The translations under genes and the position numbers were made by a program. From Ahaetulla prasina (taxonomy: Eukaryota > Chordata > Lepidosauria > Squamata > Colubridae), in NCBI RefSeq assembly GCF_028640845.1, contig NC_080548.1, positions 10,038,314-10,102,313 of the forward strand: a DNA stretch of 64,000 bases, read 5' to 3'. The notes beneath the pieces are model-generated. The model saw nothing but the letters and a program-made list of their open reading frames with translations, had not been told where the DNA came from and searched no databases. This document shows, in pieces, positions 45,180 to 56,270 of the stretch (positions are counted from its first letter, which is position 1; every line of letters begins with the position of its first letter).

Positions 45180-46087
45180 CTATGTTTGTTGCTTTTTATG
45201 TGTGGTTTTATCCGTTTGTCGTCTACCGCTCAGTCGCCTTTCATGGGATGGGCAGCTATATGAATTTGATTACTAAATGAATAAATATCAATGCATGACA
45301 TTTGAAATAAGACATTTCACCAGGTCAGTTTCAGCCCCAGGAGCTGCATTGGTATTCACACAACACCAGTCTAGCGTATATATTTGTGCATGCAGCACAC
45401 TTAGCTTGGTTAGTTTTAACTTTAGTTTGCTTCTATGGCTTAGTGGGCTGCGGTGAGTGTAACCTCTTTTAATTTATGGTTCACTGCATCGTACAAGCCT
45501 TGAAAATCGGTCAGCTCAGTAACTCCCCCTCTGAGAGAGATGGGCAGATAAGAAATAGGAAACATAAACAAACAAACAAGCTGGCCTGTAGAGTGAACTC
45601 TGTTGCTGAGAAAGAGGCAATGCTTAGGGATTGATTCCCTGATATCAGCAACTGAGGAAAAATTTTTTGCACAACTGCCTATTGGCCCCTCCCAGATTCT
45701 GTAATGATTTTTTTTTTTAAATGCCAAAATACTGCATGGATTTCTGTGTGGAACATCGTTTCTTCTGAGGTACGATTGGCTCACACCTTGTTGCTTTTCC
45801 GAAAGGGCCTGGAGATGTGGTGTTGCCAGCAAGGACTGGGGACTGTCACAAATGGAGATGGAGATCATCAAGTGCTTGATTTGATTGTCTTACTACTGCC
45901 ATGGGGGTTGTGTTCTTTTAGGTTCTGAATTTTTAATATTGTAAGCCACCAGGAATCACCTGTGGGTGAGTTGGGCAACCATATCAATTTGTATAGCAAT
46001 AATGTTTAATAACAATGGATGTGACTATGAGGTTACCAGTTCTAGCATGTGTTTTGTCTACTTAATTCATGGTAGCCGTGCTTGCAG

Positions 46088-46383
46088 CAGTGGTGAAATT
46101 CAAATCATTTTACTACCGGTTCTGTGGGTGTGGCTTGGTGGGCGTTGTGTGGCTTGGTGGGCATGGCAGGGGAAGGATACAGCAAAATCTCCATTCCCAC
46201 CCCACTCCAGAGGAAGGATACTACAACATCCCCATTCTTTCCCCATTCCTGGGGGAAGGATACTTCATTCCCACCCCACTCTGGGGCCAACAAGAGGTGG
46301 TATTTGCCAGTTCTCCAAACTACTCAAAATTTCCGCTACTGGTTCTCCAGAACCTGTCAGAACCTGCTGGATTTCTACCCCTG
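46088..46383. mobile_element. hAT MITE, 'gtgaaattc' family
   Basis: CAGTGGTGAAATTC...GGATTTCTACCCCTG with the perfect 8-bp duplication gcttgcag (46080-46087, 46384-46391). Contains tandem 'ggaaggatac..ctccattcccaccccactc' blocks. Confidence 0.95.
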
Positions 46384-46436
46384 GCTTGCAGTATGGAGGA
46401 TGCCTAGTAAGGTTGGAAGAGACTTTTAACTAAAAC

Positions 46437-46637
46437 ATAGAACATAGACTCATGGGGCTGGAAGGGACCTTAGAGGTCTTCTAGTCCAACCCACTGCTCA
46501 AGGCAGGAGACCTTATGCCATTCCAGTCAAATGGTTGTCCAGTCTATTTTTGAAAACCTCTAGTGATGGAGCACCCATGACTCCGGGAGACAAGCTGTTT
46601 CATCAATTAATTGTTCTCACTGTCAGAAAATTTCTGA
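46437..46637 (-). repeat. CR1 3' end, antisense
   Basis: gactcatggggctggaagggaccttagaggtcttctagtccaacc... to actgtcagaaaatttct, cut at the border of the inverted repeat. Confidence 0.85.
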
Positions 46638-46638
46638 T

Positions 46639-47296
46639 TTGCTAATTGTTTGTTTGGGTACTACTAGCAAAAGCAACCAGGCAGTTGGAAGAGCTTCAAT
46701 ATCTTGAAAAGCTGATGTGTCCAGGTCTTCAGAAATCTTCAGTCTTTTAAAAAAAACTCTCTTTTGCTCCCTTTGTCTGTTTTTCGCCTTTTTTCTTTTT
46801 TGCAGAAGAGGTTACTATGGCCCTGACATTTCTTTAATCACCAACAACATCAATGTGCAGAATTAATTAATTAATTCTAGTTTGGACCTCTCTTTAACAA
46901 ACTTCGACCCATTCTTACCAAGCTTTCTTACCACGGGTCAATTCTTGGTCCATCTAATAAATGATCAAGGTCTGGAGAGTGGAACTCTTTCTACAGAGAA
47001 TCTTTCCTGCTCTCCAGAATTTTCTTCTCTGTTTCTCTCCTCCTCCCTTCCTTTTCCCCATGATGTTCTATAGTTCTGCACATTGATGTTGTTGGTGATT
47101 AAAGAAATGTCAGGGCCATAGTAACCTCTTCTTCAAAAAAGAAAAAAAGGGAAAAGCAGACAAAGGGAGCAAAAGAGAGTCTTTTTAAAAGACTGAAGAT
47201 TTCTGAAGAGCTGGACACATCAGCTTTTCAAGATATTGAAGTTCTTCCAACTGCCTGGTTGCTTTTGCTAGTAGCACCCAAACAAACAATTAGCAA
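46639..47296. repeat. Large inverted repeat, arms about 224 nt, spacer 211 nt
   Basis: The left arm 46639-46862 and the reverse complement of 47074-47296 agree with about 8-10 differences by eye. Outer ends are ttgctaattg / caattagcaa, inner ends aatgtgcagaa / ttctgcacatt. The arms match no other repeat in the window. The spacer 46863-47073 is single-copy. In transcript form the intron would fold into a long, nearly perfect hairpin. Confidence 0.93.
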
Positions 47297-47504
47297 GAGC
47301 TACTTTACTAGCTTGTATTGCAGAGAACGGCTATTGCACAGGGCTAATCAATGGTCTCCAAGTGCTAATGAGGGAGAAAACAGAATAAGAGCAACCAGCA
47401 ACTGTCTGGGAGTAGACAACGAAAACATCTTTCCCATGTCTGTTTTCTAAGGTCAAGGCTCAAACATCACCAGGACTTGTTCCTCTCTCTGAGCCCAAGA
47501 ACCA

Positions 47505-47690
47505 CACTGGTGCAGTGGTGTAGTTGTTCGACTAGGAGCAGAGAGGCCCAGGTTCTACTCACTGCTCAGGGATGAGGATCATCAGATGACTTTGGACCAG
47601 TCCTTCCCTCTCAGCCTAGGCTTTCTCACAGAGTTATTGTTTTTGAAGACAAATAGGAAGAGAGAACATTGTGCATCACTTTGAACTAAA
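47505..47690 (+). repeat. tRNA-derived SINE, second family, worn
   Basis: ggtgcagtggtgtagttgttcgac...aggttctactcactgc...atgactttggaccagtccttccctctcagcc...gttattg, as at 32485. Confidence 0.75.
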
Positions 47691-48266
47691 TCTAACAAAT
47701 CAAATGTCAACCAGAGCTCAAGATGGATTAGAATACACAAGATGGGTATTGTGGACTAGCACATACTCAGAGCATCATGTTGGGGAAGGCCATTCTAGAT
47801 CAGGGTTGAGGATATTTATGTACACCTATTGTCTAGAATTCCAAGTGGCCTACTTAGGATAATTTTGAAAACTCTTGAAAGGTCTTCTGAAATTTTTTGG
47901 TCATCCTGTCTTGCCTCCTGGACTACCAATTTACTTTGCTTTATATTTAAATTCAGTCAGCCTTCAATTTAATGGTCCAATAGGGAAAGAGGTTCCATTA
48001 AAGCAAAATATCTGTTATTTCTACATGAGAGTTTATGCATATGTGTTTTACATACAATTTACATTACACCTGCATAAAATGGGAACATGTCACGTACATT
48101 GATAGTACATGTATACTGATCATATTTGTTCATTTAATCTAGTTTACTTTTTGGTTTGTCCAAACACACTCCTTCCTATGTTCACAAATTTGAGATCTTG
48201 GACCCACATCAGCCAATCTGCCAGATTCCAGCTAAATTTCAATATAAAGCTGGAATAGGTCCAGAG

Positions 48267-48841
48267 TGTTGTGACCCAGACCCAAGTAGGTAGTAATAAA
48301 CTTAGTCCGTGGAAAAACAAACTTTATTCGAACAGCTGGGAATTACTTCATTCCCAGCGTCGTTCAACTCAAAGTAAAAGAAATGCCTCCCAACACAAAT
48401 TCCTCAGTTATCTAACAAACCTTAGTCCAATTAGGCAAACTGCCAAAGGCCCTTCCTGGCAAATGCCCAGAAGACACAAAAACAAAGACGTACACGAAGC
48501 AGAAGATGGAGCAGAAGACGGAGCAGAAGACTCAGCTACAACATTGTTTTCTGGCAAAGCTGAAACACTGGTGCTGGTCTGTTTTAAGCCTTATGGGAGG
48601 GGCCAATCATCTCTTGGCCCTATTCCTGAGTTGTCCTCTCTGCTTGAGATGCTCCTGCCTTCTGGCAGCTCTTCTCATGCATGCATTAGGAACAGGCTCC
48701 TCCTGTTCCTCTGCCTCACTACTATCAGTCTCTGGAGGCTCTGGAGTCCGCACCTCACTCCCCGATGGCCCTGGCCTCACCTCAGCCTCATCGCCGTCTG
48801 ACTCCATTGCCAGCTCCGCAGGCTGCTGGCGGACCACAACA
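48267..48841 (-). mobile_element. Solo LTR of an LTR retrotransposon
   Basis: TGTTGTGACCC...GGACCACAACA, 575 bp; flanks cagag / ctgag match in 4 of 5. On the minus strand an AATAAA signal (antisense at about 48324-48330) near the end sets the orientation. Three 12-mers of the type cagaagatggag lie at about 48500-48535. No internal region is adjacent. Confidence 0.75.
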
Positions 48842-49162
48842 CTGAGGGACATTAGATCTTCTCAGTGTGAAATCTGTTTCACCCACTAGATCCATGACAC
48901 GTATTCCATCCTATCTTCTTGATATTATATTTTTCCAATCACTCTTCTCCAATCTGGTTGTCTTTTGTACAGAACTGGCTTCTGGGCATGTCTGAGTGTA
49001 ATCACTTTTAATTATGAGATGCTGCTAGGAGAAAAGAAATGGAACGTAGAGAAGCCGTTAAAGTCAAGCAGGGAATTTTTGATGGCGCTGTGAAAAAATC
49101 TCTGTTCAGTTCTGTTGTGAAACTGGCTAGAGAACAGGCAAAATTTCCTCCTCCTTCTCCCT

Positions 49163-49450
49163 TGTTGTTTGTTATTCAGTTGCTAAGTCATTTATGCTCC
49201 CCTGGACCACAGCACACCAGGCCCTCCTATCCTCCATCATCTCCCATAGAATTTGCCCAAATTCATGTTTATTGAGTCGATAACACTGTCTAACCATCTC
49301 ATCCTCTGCCTTCCCCATCTCCATCTTTCCCAACATCATGGTCTTTTCCAATGAGTTTTCTCTTCCCATTTAGTGGCCAAAGTATTTCAGCTTCAGCCTC
49401 AGAATCTGTACTTCCATAGAAGAGTCAGGGTTGAGTTCTTCTCCATATTT
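49163..49450 (-). repeat. Bov-B 3' end, antisense, diverged
   Basis: Starts ttgttgtttgttattcagttgctaagtc, and the minus-strand frame 49172-49369 reads ...RENSLEKTMMLGKMEMGKAEDE...EMMEDRRAWCAVVQG, the Bov-B C-terminus with changes. Confidence 0.85.
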
Positions 49451-50054
49451 CCCCAAAGTGGGCAAGAAAATATTTCTTTCACGTTGTTAAAAAAAAAAAA
49501 AAATCCAATGGAATGGAATAAAGCTACTCTGACTCAAAGCATGGCACAGTCTCAGAAAACACAACTTTAAAAACACAGCAGCAACTGCAGCGTTATTGGT
49601 TGCCAAGACAAAAACAAAAATGTGGCCTTTGGTGAATGTTCTATTTCTCCCGTAGCTGTAAAGTTTTTGCATCACATGCTCGCATTCTGCATCCAGCGGA
49701 GGCTGTGCAGTTTGTGATGTGAGCCTACACCACTGCAAAAGGCCAAAAGTACCGCCATTCTCATATTGATCTTCCCTTGATCACAGCAGCGTCTTCTTTT
49801 TGAATTGTGTAAACAGAGTCAAAGTATTCCAACTACAAAATACTTGGTTTCAGCTTTGCAACAATGCTAAAAAGGAAACAGAGAGACTCACTAACTTGGA
49901 AACTAACCAAGGAGAGAAAAACCTAGAACTAGAATTTCCTAATGGTGAGAGCAATCAACCAACAGAATGCCTTGCCATCAGAAGTTGTGGGTGAGCCATC
50001 ACTGGAGGCTTTCGGAAAGAAACTGGACAACCATTTGTCTGAAATGGTATAGGG

Positions 50055-50607
50055 CAGGGGTGTCAAACTCAAGGCCCATGAACTGGATCTGGCCCACAAG
50101 GTGCTTAGATCTGGCCCGTGGTGAGTTTCTACCAGTTCGCCCTGGTTCGGGCAAACCGGTAGTGGCAGCAGTGGGAGGCTCCACCTACCCACCCGGATGT
50201 CACCATAGACGGTCTGTGCATGTGCAGAAGCGCTGCATGTGAGCAAAGCAAACACACACATGCATGCACTCACAGTTCTGAACTGGTGGCGAAGGTAAGT
50301 GGAACCCAATACTGGATCTGGCCCATCGGGCCACCCTGGAAACAGTGAAGGACTGGCCCATGGTGCCTCTGCCAGCAAAAATGAAGCTCAGGAGGGCCAC
50401 ATGTGGTCCTCACGAGCTCCGTTTTCACTGGCAGAGGGTTGCAGGAGGCCATCCCAGCTGAAAACGGAGCTCGGGAGCCTATTTTCACTGGCAAAGTGCT
50501 CAGGCCACAGGCGCCTCCGACAGGAGTGACGTCACGCCCATCCCAGCCCCTCGAGGTCAAGCACAACCGTGACGTGGCCCTCAATGAAATTGAATTTGAC
50601 AACCCTG
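50055..50607. mobile_element. hAT element, 'gtgtcaaactc' family, nested in CR1
   Basis: CAGGGGTGTCAAACTCAAGGCC...GAATTTGACAACCCTG with the perfect 8-bp duplication gtataggg (50047-50054, 50608-50615). Confidence 0.95.
50117..50314. mobile_element. hAT MITE nested inside the hAT element
   Basis: GTGGTGAGTTTCTACC...GTGGAACCCAATACTG; gatctggcc occurs on both sides. Relative of 32613-32811, reversed. Confidence 0.85.
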
Positions 50608-50687
50608 GTATAGGGTCTCCTGCATGAGCAGAGGGTTGAGTTAGAAGACCCCTGAGATCCCATCCTTTATTCTATGTTCCTTTAAGG

Positions 50688-50823
50688 CAGGGATCTCCAA
50701 CCTTGGTCCCTTTAAGACTTGTGGACTTCAACTCCCAGAGTTCCTCAGCCAGCTTTGCTGGCTGAGGGACTCTGGGAGTTGAAGTCCACAAGTCTTAAAG
50801 GGATCAAAGGTTGGAGACCCCTG
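50688..50823. mobile_element. Palindromic hAT MITE
   Basis: CAGGGATCTCCAACC...GGTTGGAGACCCCTG with the perfect 8-bp duplication ctttaagg (50680-50687, 50824-50831). Confidence 0.95.
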
Positions 50824-51805
50824 CTTTAAGGCAGAGGTTTCATTTCAGAACAGGGAAATTACTTCTTGCTAAGATACTTTGGATCCTTTTCCTAAGCTAT
50901 TAATATTTAATAAAAAGGAAAGGTGGAAGGGAAGCGAAGAAGAGGCTGACCAACAGCATGGTGAGTGGACTCAGTTGATGATGGAAGGGGGATGAAAGAG
51001 GATGTTAGAGGCAGATCATCATGGAGAAAAATCTACCTATGCGATCACTAGGAGTTAATGAGTTGTTGGCACATAAACAACTGATCAAGTTTAATAAATA
51101 TTTCAGGGCAAATAATTAGAAATCACACCGTCTTCTTTCACAAAGCATCAAATAATCTTCCGTAACACGTTTATATCAATATAGACCTTTCTGAAGTGGT
51201 TTTATATACTGTAGATAAGATAACATTCCCCAAATTACCAGATTTTCTGGGCAGAGAATTTTCTGTCAGTTCCCAGAACGATGCTATATAAGAAATACAT
51301 CAAGAATGTATTACTGTAACACCCTGCATTTTATGGTTTGCAAACTTTGATTTCCGCTAAAATGATAGCGCCGGAGTGAGGAAATAAAATGCTTTCTGTC
51401 AAATCTGATATCAGTTTCTTCTCTGAACCTTTTCTGCATTTTATCAATACAGGTTTTTTTGTTTTGTTTTTAAACTCTTCTATGGTGACTGAGGGCTAAA
51501 GAACCAGCCCAAACCAGTAGTGACAGAATTGCTAACACTTTTCAGCTTATAACTCTGTTTTTCTGGGATGGAACGAAAGGTGGAACAATGTAACTTGATT
51601 TATTTATTTATTGAATGGAAATCAGAATGGATACTGGAATTAGAATGTTCTTCATCATTGGTCCGCATCATGATTATCTGCTTCAGTCCTCAATCGCCAT
51701 AGAAGAGTTTGGGGAGAAATAGAAAATCTATCAAAGGCCACATTTTTGTTTTCACCTTGGCAACGTCTTCACTGTAGATTTATAAAATTCTGCACTTAGC
51801 CAAGC

Positions 51806-51808
<3 letters not shown>

Positions 51809-51856
<48 letters not shown>
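51809..51856 (+). repeat. (GT)n microsatellite
   Basis: Twenty-four uninterrupted GT units. Confidence 0.97.
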
Positions 51857-51859
<3 letters not shown>

Positions 51860-52296
51860 ATTTTAATTACAAAGTAAAAAGTAAAAGAAAGAAAAAAAGT
51901 ACAAAGGAATAGAAAGTGAAATAAAAAGTAAAGAAAGAAGAAAACAAAAAATAGGATGAAGAAACAGAAAAAAGATATATAAAGAACTGACTACCACTTC
52001 GTTACAACAACGTTAGAGAAATTTAACAACTCCAAATAGTTTGATGCAATGGACAACCTATTTCCACTTAACATCTCAACTGTCATGCTGATGTCTCCTA
52101 TCTGGTATTCCCCAGAAGTGTGGGCATGACCAATCCCAGAATTTCTGCAAATTGTAATCCCAAAACATCTGGAAATTTACTAGGTTGGAGAACAAAAACC
52201 CTTTCAAATAACTCAATAGAAACATTTACTTTCACAAGGACCCTAGTAGGATTCTGGTTGGGAGGGACAGAATGGAAAAATTGAAGTGGTTCAAAG

Positions 52297-52654
52297 CAGG
52301 GGTGAAATCCAGCAGGTTCTGACAGGTTCTGGAGAACCGGTAGTGGAAATTATGAGCAGTTCTGAGAACCGTCAAATACCACCTCTGGCTGGCCCCAGAG
52401 TGGGGTGGGAATGGAGATTTTGCAATATCCTTCCCTTGCCATGCCCTCTAAGCCAGGGGTCTCCAACCTTGGCAACTTTAAGACTTGTGGACTTCAGCTT
52501 TGCTGGCTGAGGAATTCTGGGAGTTGAAGTCCACAAGTCTTAAAGTTGCCAAGGTTGGAGACCCCTGCTCTAAGCATTGCCCACCAAGCCACACCACGCC
52601 CACCAAGCCATGCCCACAGAACCGGTAGTAAAAAAAAATTGGATTTCACCACTG
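52297..52654. mobile_element. hAT MITE, 'gtgaaatcc' family, split by palindromic MITE
   Basis: CAGGGGTGAAATCCAGC...TTGGATTTCACCACTG; flanks gttcaaag / gttcagag match in 7 of 8. Confidence 0.92.
52454..52567. mobile_element. Palindromic hAT MITE nested in 52297-52654
   Basis: CAGGGGTCTCCAACC...GGTTGGAGACCCCTG with the perfect 8-bp duplication ctctaagc (52446-52453, 52568-52575). Confidence 0.95.
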
Positions 52655-53404
52655 GTTCAGAGCCCCTCTTAGTTCACTGCAGATATCGTTCTCAGCTTCA
52701 ACAACTTGACCAAGTTGTTATAAAGATAAAGATAAAATAAAAGACAAGTAAGCTTGCTTTAGCAATTAGAAGAAAAGCATCTCAGAAGTTCAATTAATAA
52801 TGATTATACTGGATTTAGTTCTTTGACATTTTATTTTTCCCCATCTACATTCTGTCTGTGTGTGTCTAATGAATGACTGTCCTCTGAAAATGTCCAGGAT
52901 TTGGCAATTGTCTTGAATCAAAAATTGGATGGCTTTGTACCATACACTCTACTTAATTACTGCATTAACCCATTTCCTCGGTCAACACAATATAATGAAT
53001 CTTAACCCAACCAAAGGGGCTAAAGCTCTTCCACAGAAAAATTTAAGATAAACATTAGCCAAGTTTACCATGATGAGCAAAAACTGGATCATTGTTTGAC
53101 TTGCTTAAATAAATTTTGTGAACACAGCAGTAAATTTCCCTCTCCTACACATATCCATTTTTTTTTCATGATTTGTTGTCTCTTAATTAGTTTAATAGTC
53201 TTGGCCATAGGCCAAAACTGAACAAGATTAGAAATAAGGCAGGGAGGAGAAGAGAAACAATAATTAAAAATATTGATTACTCTTTCCTGCATGAGTAGTT
53301 ACTGATTGGCTTCCATCTTTCTGCTGCAAAAGAATATGTGAAAATCCATGCTCAATAAATGACAAAAAATGTGCTGATAGACAGACAGACAGAAAGGCAG
53401 ACAG

Positions 53405-53880
53405 ATATTTTTTTTTAATTTCATTTTGTCACAACATTATATACAATCATCAATATAAACAATAATCCATCATGAGAGAAAAAAGTATATATAAGTAAAA
53501 GTATGCAACAACTATGTTAATTTGATATAATGAAGGGAACAATAGGACAGGAATGGTAGGCACTTTTGTGCTCTTATGCACGCCCCTTATAGTCCTCTTA
53601 GGAATGGGGTGAGATCAATAGTAGACAGTTTTTGGTTGAAGATTTTGGGGTTTTGGGTAGAGACTATAGAGTCAGGTAGTGAGTTCCAAGCGTTAACAAC
53701 TCTGTTACAAAAGTTATATTTTCTGCAATCAAGTCTGAAGCGGTTGACATTAAGTTTGAATCTATTGTTTGTTAATTCAAACTCGGGAACAAAGTAAGTT
53801 GCATTCACATGTATAAGTTTTTGGATGCTATTTTCCCTGAAAATGTATTTATGGAAGTGTAAAACTAATTTCAACGCCGA
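53405..53880 (-). mobile_element. CR1-group non-LTR element 3' end, antisense
   Basis: Minus-strand frame 53587-53874 reads ELTNNRFKLNVNRFRLDCRKYNFCNRVVNAWNSLPDSIV, the same family as 32980-33655. The antisense 3' UTR carries 'ggacaggaatggtaggcac' and ends near a short GACA run at 53382-53402. Confidence 0.88.
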
Positions 53881-54046
53881 GACCTAGATCCAACATCATC
53901 CCTGCATATGGTTCAGGCATCTGCTATTTCAGGTGATGCACTTTTTCTTGAAAAATCAAATTTTAATCAAGTGATATTCCCTTACATCAGTACATTCAGT
54001 AACTATGCCAGAATTTTCATGGGGTTGCCTTGGACAAGTATTCAGG

Positions 54047-54102
54047 TTGGTTGGTTGGTTAGTTGGCTGGCTGGCTGGCTGGCTGTTTAGTTGGTTGATT
54101 AG

Positions 54103-54135
<33 letters not shown>
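54047..54135 (+). repeat. Compound (GGTT)n/(GGCT)n/(GATT)n microsatellite
   Basis: Three adjoining tetranucleotide blocks differing by one base. Confidence 0.95.
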
Positions 54136-54136
<1 letters not shown>

Positions 54137-54674
54137 ATGTGGCATTAAGTTATGTTCATCTCCTGATGATCACATAGGTAGATTTTGTCTATGATGATCT
54201 ATCTCTAACCTGTTCTTTCAAGTTCCTAATGGTGCAATTATTGACAACATAACTAAGTCCATCCACTTTGCTACTGGCTGTTCTCTTCCTTTTCTTTCTG
54301 CCTTTCCAAGCATTAAAGCATTTTCAAAGAACTAACTTTATTTAAAGTAAGAAAATTTGGACCTGGTCACTTGGGCCTTAAGTGAAAACTCTTTGTTTGA
54401 TGATCCATCAGTTCAATTTCTATCCATGGTATTATCTGGAGTCTTCTCCAACACCCAAGTTGAAAGTTGCCAATACTCTTCTGATGCTGCTTCTTTAAAG
54501 TCCAATAAATATTCAGAAAGTGACCAAAATGAACATAGCAACTCTATTGCTCTTAAGTGTATCCTATTTTATAGCAGGCTCATGTCAGCCTGTCTGATCC
54601 TGAGACTTGTGCGCGAAGGACAGGGTATTTTTAAAAATGGAATTAAGGAGGTTGGTGGGATAAGGTAGTGTTCA

Positions 54675-54815
54675 CTGGAACCATTAGAAGGGGTGTGGTG
54701 GCCTAGTGGTTAAGATATTGAGCTTGTTGACCTGAAGGTTAACAGTTCAAGACCCAAGCACCGTATGATGGGATGAGCGCCCATTCTTGTCCCAGTTCCT
54801 GCCAACCTAGCAATG
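54675..54815 (+). repeat. tRNA-derived SINE head (third family), sense
   Basis: gtgtggtggcctagtggttaagatattgagc (A box), acagttcaagaccc (B box), cttgtcccagttcctgccaacctagc; sense counterpart of the antisense SINE at 39513-40172. Confidence 0.8.
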
Positions 54816-55214
54816 TGAAAGCATGAAAATGTGAGTGTCAGGTACCAAGTAACACCCCCAATGAAATCAAACTCTGAGGCTTGAAGTTCCTCAAAGCTAA
54901 CTTTTATTAGAGATGTCATATTGGCACATCTGGGAAAACCCATATCTGAAGGCTTCTGGGTTTTCCTTACCCAAAAGAAAGTCCAAATCTTTGCCCCTCA
55001 CCCACGAATCAATCAGGTACCCTCCAGAACAGAAGATACCTCCTCATTCTTCTCAGCACAGCTGCAGGGCACAACGGCCTTGACTTTCTAGAAAGAATTT
55101 TATTTTGACTACATATCCTCTTCATGCTATACCCACTCTCATTTTCCCACAGTAGAATTTGTGACAGGCCTGAAGCCTGAAGGCTCAAAGATAGAAAGAT
55201 GGCTTCCAGGTCTG

Positions 55215-55665
55215 ACAGTGAGTAGCAATAGCAATAAGACTTATATACCACTTCACAGTGCTTTACAGCCCTGCTCTAAGTGGTTTACAGAGTCAGCCTC
55301 TTGCCCCCAACAATCTGGGTCCTCATTTTACCCACCTCGGAAGGATGGAAGGCTGAATCAACCTTGAACCTGATGAGATTTGAACTGCCAAATTGCAGGC
55401 AGCCAGGAGTCAGCAGAAGTAGCCGGCAGTACTGCATTCTAATCGCTGCACTACCATGACTCATTAGATAAGTAGATTAGTAGATAAATAGGTATCACTT
55501 CAGTGGGACGGTAACAGTATTCCATGCACCTCGACATATAGTCATGCTGGCCACATGACCACGGAAGCATTTTCAGACAACATTGGCTACCTCAGCTAGG
55601 AAATAGAGATGAGCACCATCCCCTAGAGTTAGACATGACTGGACAGAAAATCTTTATCTTTTTTT
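55215..55665 (-). repeat. tRNA-derived SINE, antisense, followed by a third-family SINE fragment
   Basis: 55215-55465 runs from agcaatagcaataagacttatataccacttcacagtgc to ctgcactaccatgactc. 55500-55665 (gtcatgctggccacatgaccacgg...cctagagttagacatgactgg) belongs to the family at 39513. Confidence 0.85.
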
Positions 55666-56064
55666 AGAACCATTAAAGATGAGCCAGGTGGAAAAGAGTG
55701 TTGGAGAGGAATCACAGAATCATGGAGCTGGGAGGGAACTAAGTGATCCTCAAATACAGCCTCTGTTTCAAAAAAACCCAGTGAAGGGAAAGAAGCCATT
55801 CACTGAGATCCATGTTCCACTGATCTGCAGTTTTTACAGTAAAAAAAAAAAGCTAAGCTAAAAGTGACAGCTAAAAGGTAGCATTTAGTGCATAGGTGGA
55901 AACTTTTTTAGTAGGTTGGTACAAAAGGAACAATGAACCTGAATTCCTCTTTCCGATATTATTTCATAAAGTTTGCTTTAATTACAGCCAAGACCTCCCA
56001 TAGAATTTCCTTCTGATCCAACATACCACGTGCTCTTCCTGCACAAAGTCTCTTCTTCCTTCAG

Positions 56065-56270
56065 GTGCCACAGGATGATTGGGGAGGATACCCGACATCG
56101 GGGAAGGATGGCGAGATCCCTTGTCGACGGATGCGGAGTGGCAGCTACATCAAGGCCATGGGAGATGATGACAGTGGGGACTCAGATACCAGCACCAAAG
56201 AGTCTCCCAAGGAGGTGGCCCGGCGCGAGGCATACCGCCGTTCATCCAGCGTAGATCAGGCCAGAACCAA
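56065..56270 (+). CDS. DLGAP3: DLGAP3 second coding exon, residues 342-410
   Basis: The acceptor tcttccttcag ends at 56064 and the donor GTAAGA starts at 56271. The exon enters in phase 0 and leaves after two bases of codon 410. It reads VPQDDWGGYP..., then RRMRSGSYIKAMG at 362-374 and RRSSSVDQART at 399-409. The RSGSYIKA stretch is one of the short basic-Ser-Tyr repeats through which SAPAP proteins are known to bind the PSD-95 guanylate-kinase domain. It is followed by an acidic DDDSGDSD tract. The exon follows a 12.6-kb intron and joins the YHYLQ end of exon 1 exactly as in mammalian DLGAP3 (LQ-VPQDDWGGYP). Confidence 0.93.

Larger units (their letters stand above)
49885..50686 (+). repeat. 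CR1 3' end carrying nested hAT elements
   Basis: Sense CR1 (ggaaactaaccaaggagagaaaaacctagaactag...gaatgccttgccatcagaagttgtggg...), interrupted at 50054, resuming gtatagggtctcctgcatgagcagagggttg and ending in ttattctatg. Confidence 0.9.
43473..56064 (+). other. DLGAP3: DLGAP3 intron 1 (12,592 bp)
   Basis: GT...AG intron in phase 0. It contains most of the transposons of the gene part of the window, listed separately. Stretches in which I recognise nothing: 43706-44009, 45300-45900, 47300-47500, 47691-48266, 48850-49160, 49455-49880, 50832-51800, 51860-52288, 52660-53400, 53900-54045, 54136-54674 and 54816-55214. 45185-45295 and 45900-46000 look like worn 3' tails of interspersed repeats (the 'gggatgggcagctatatgaatttg' type). 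Confidence 0.85.

Noticed and set aside
46639..46862. A short exon after the acceptor-like TTTTTTGCAG in the inverted repeat
   Set aside because: The frames after it close within 20 codons and the other arm lacks the CAG; kept only as a note to the inverted-repeat finding.
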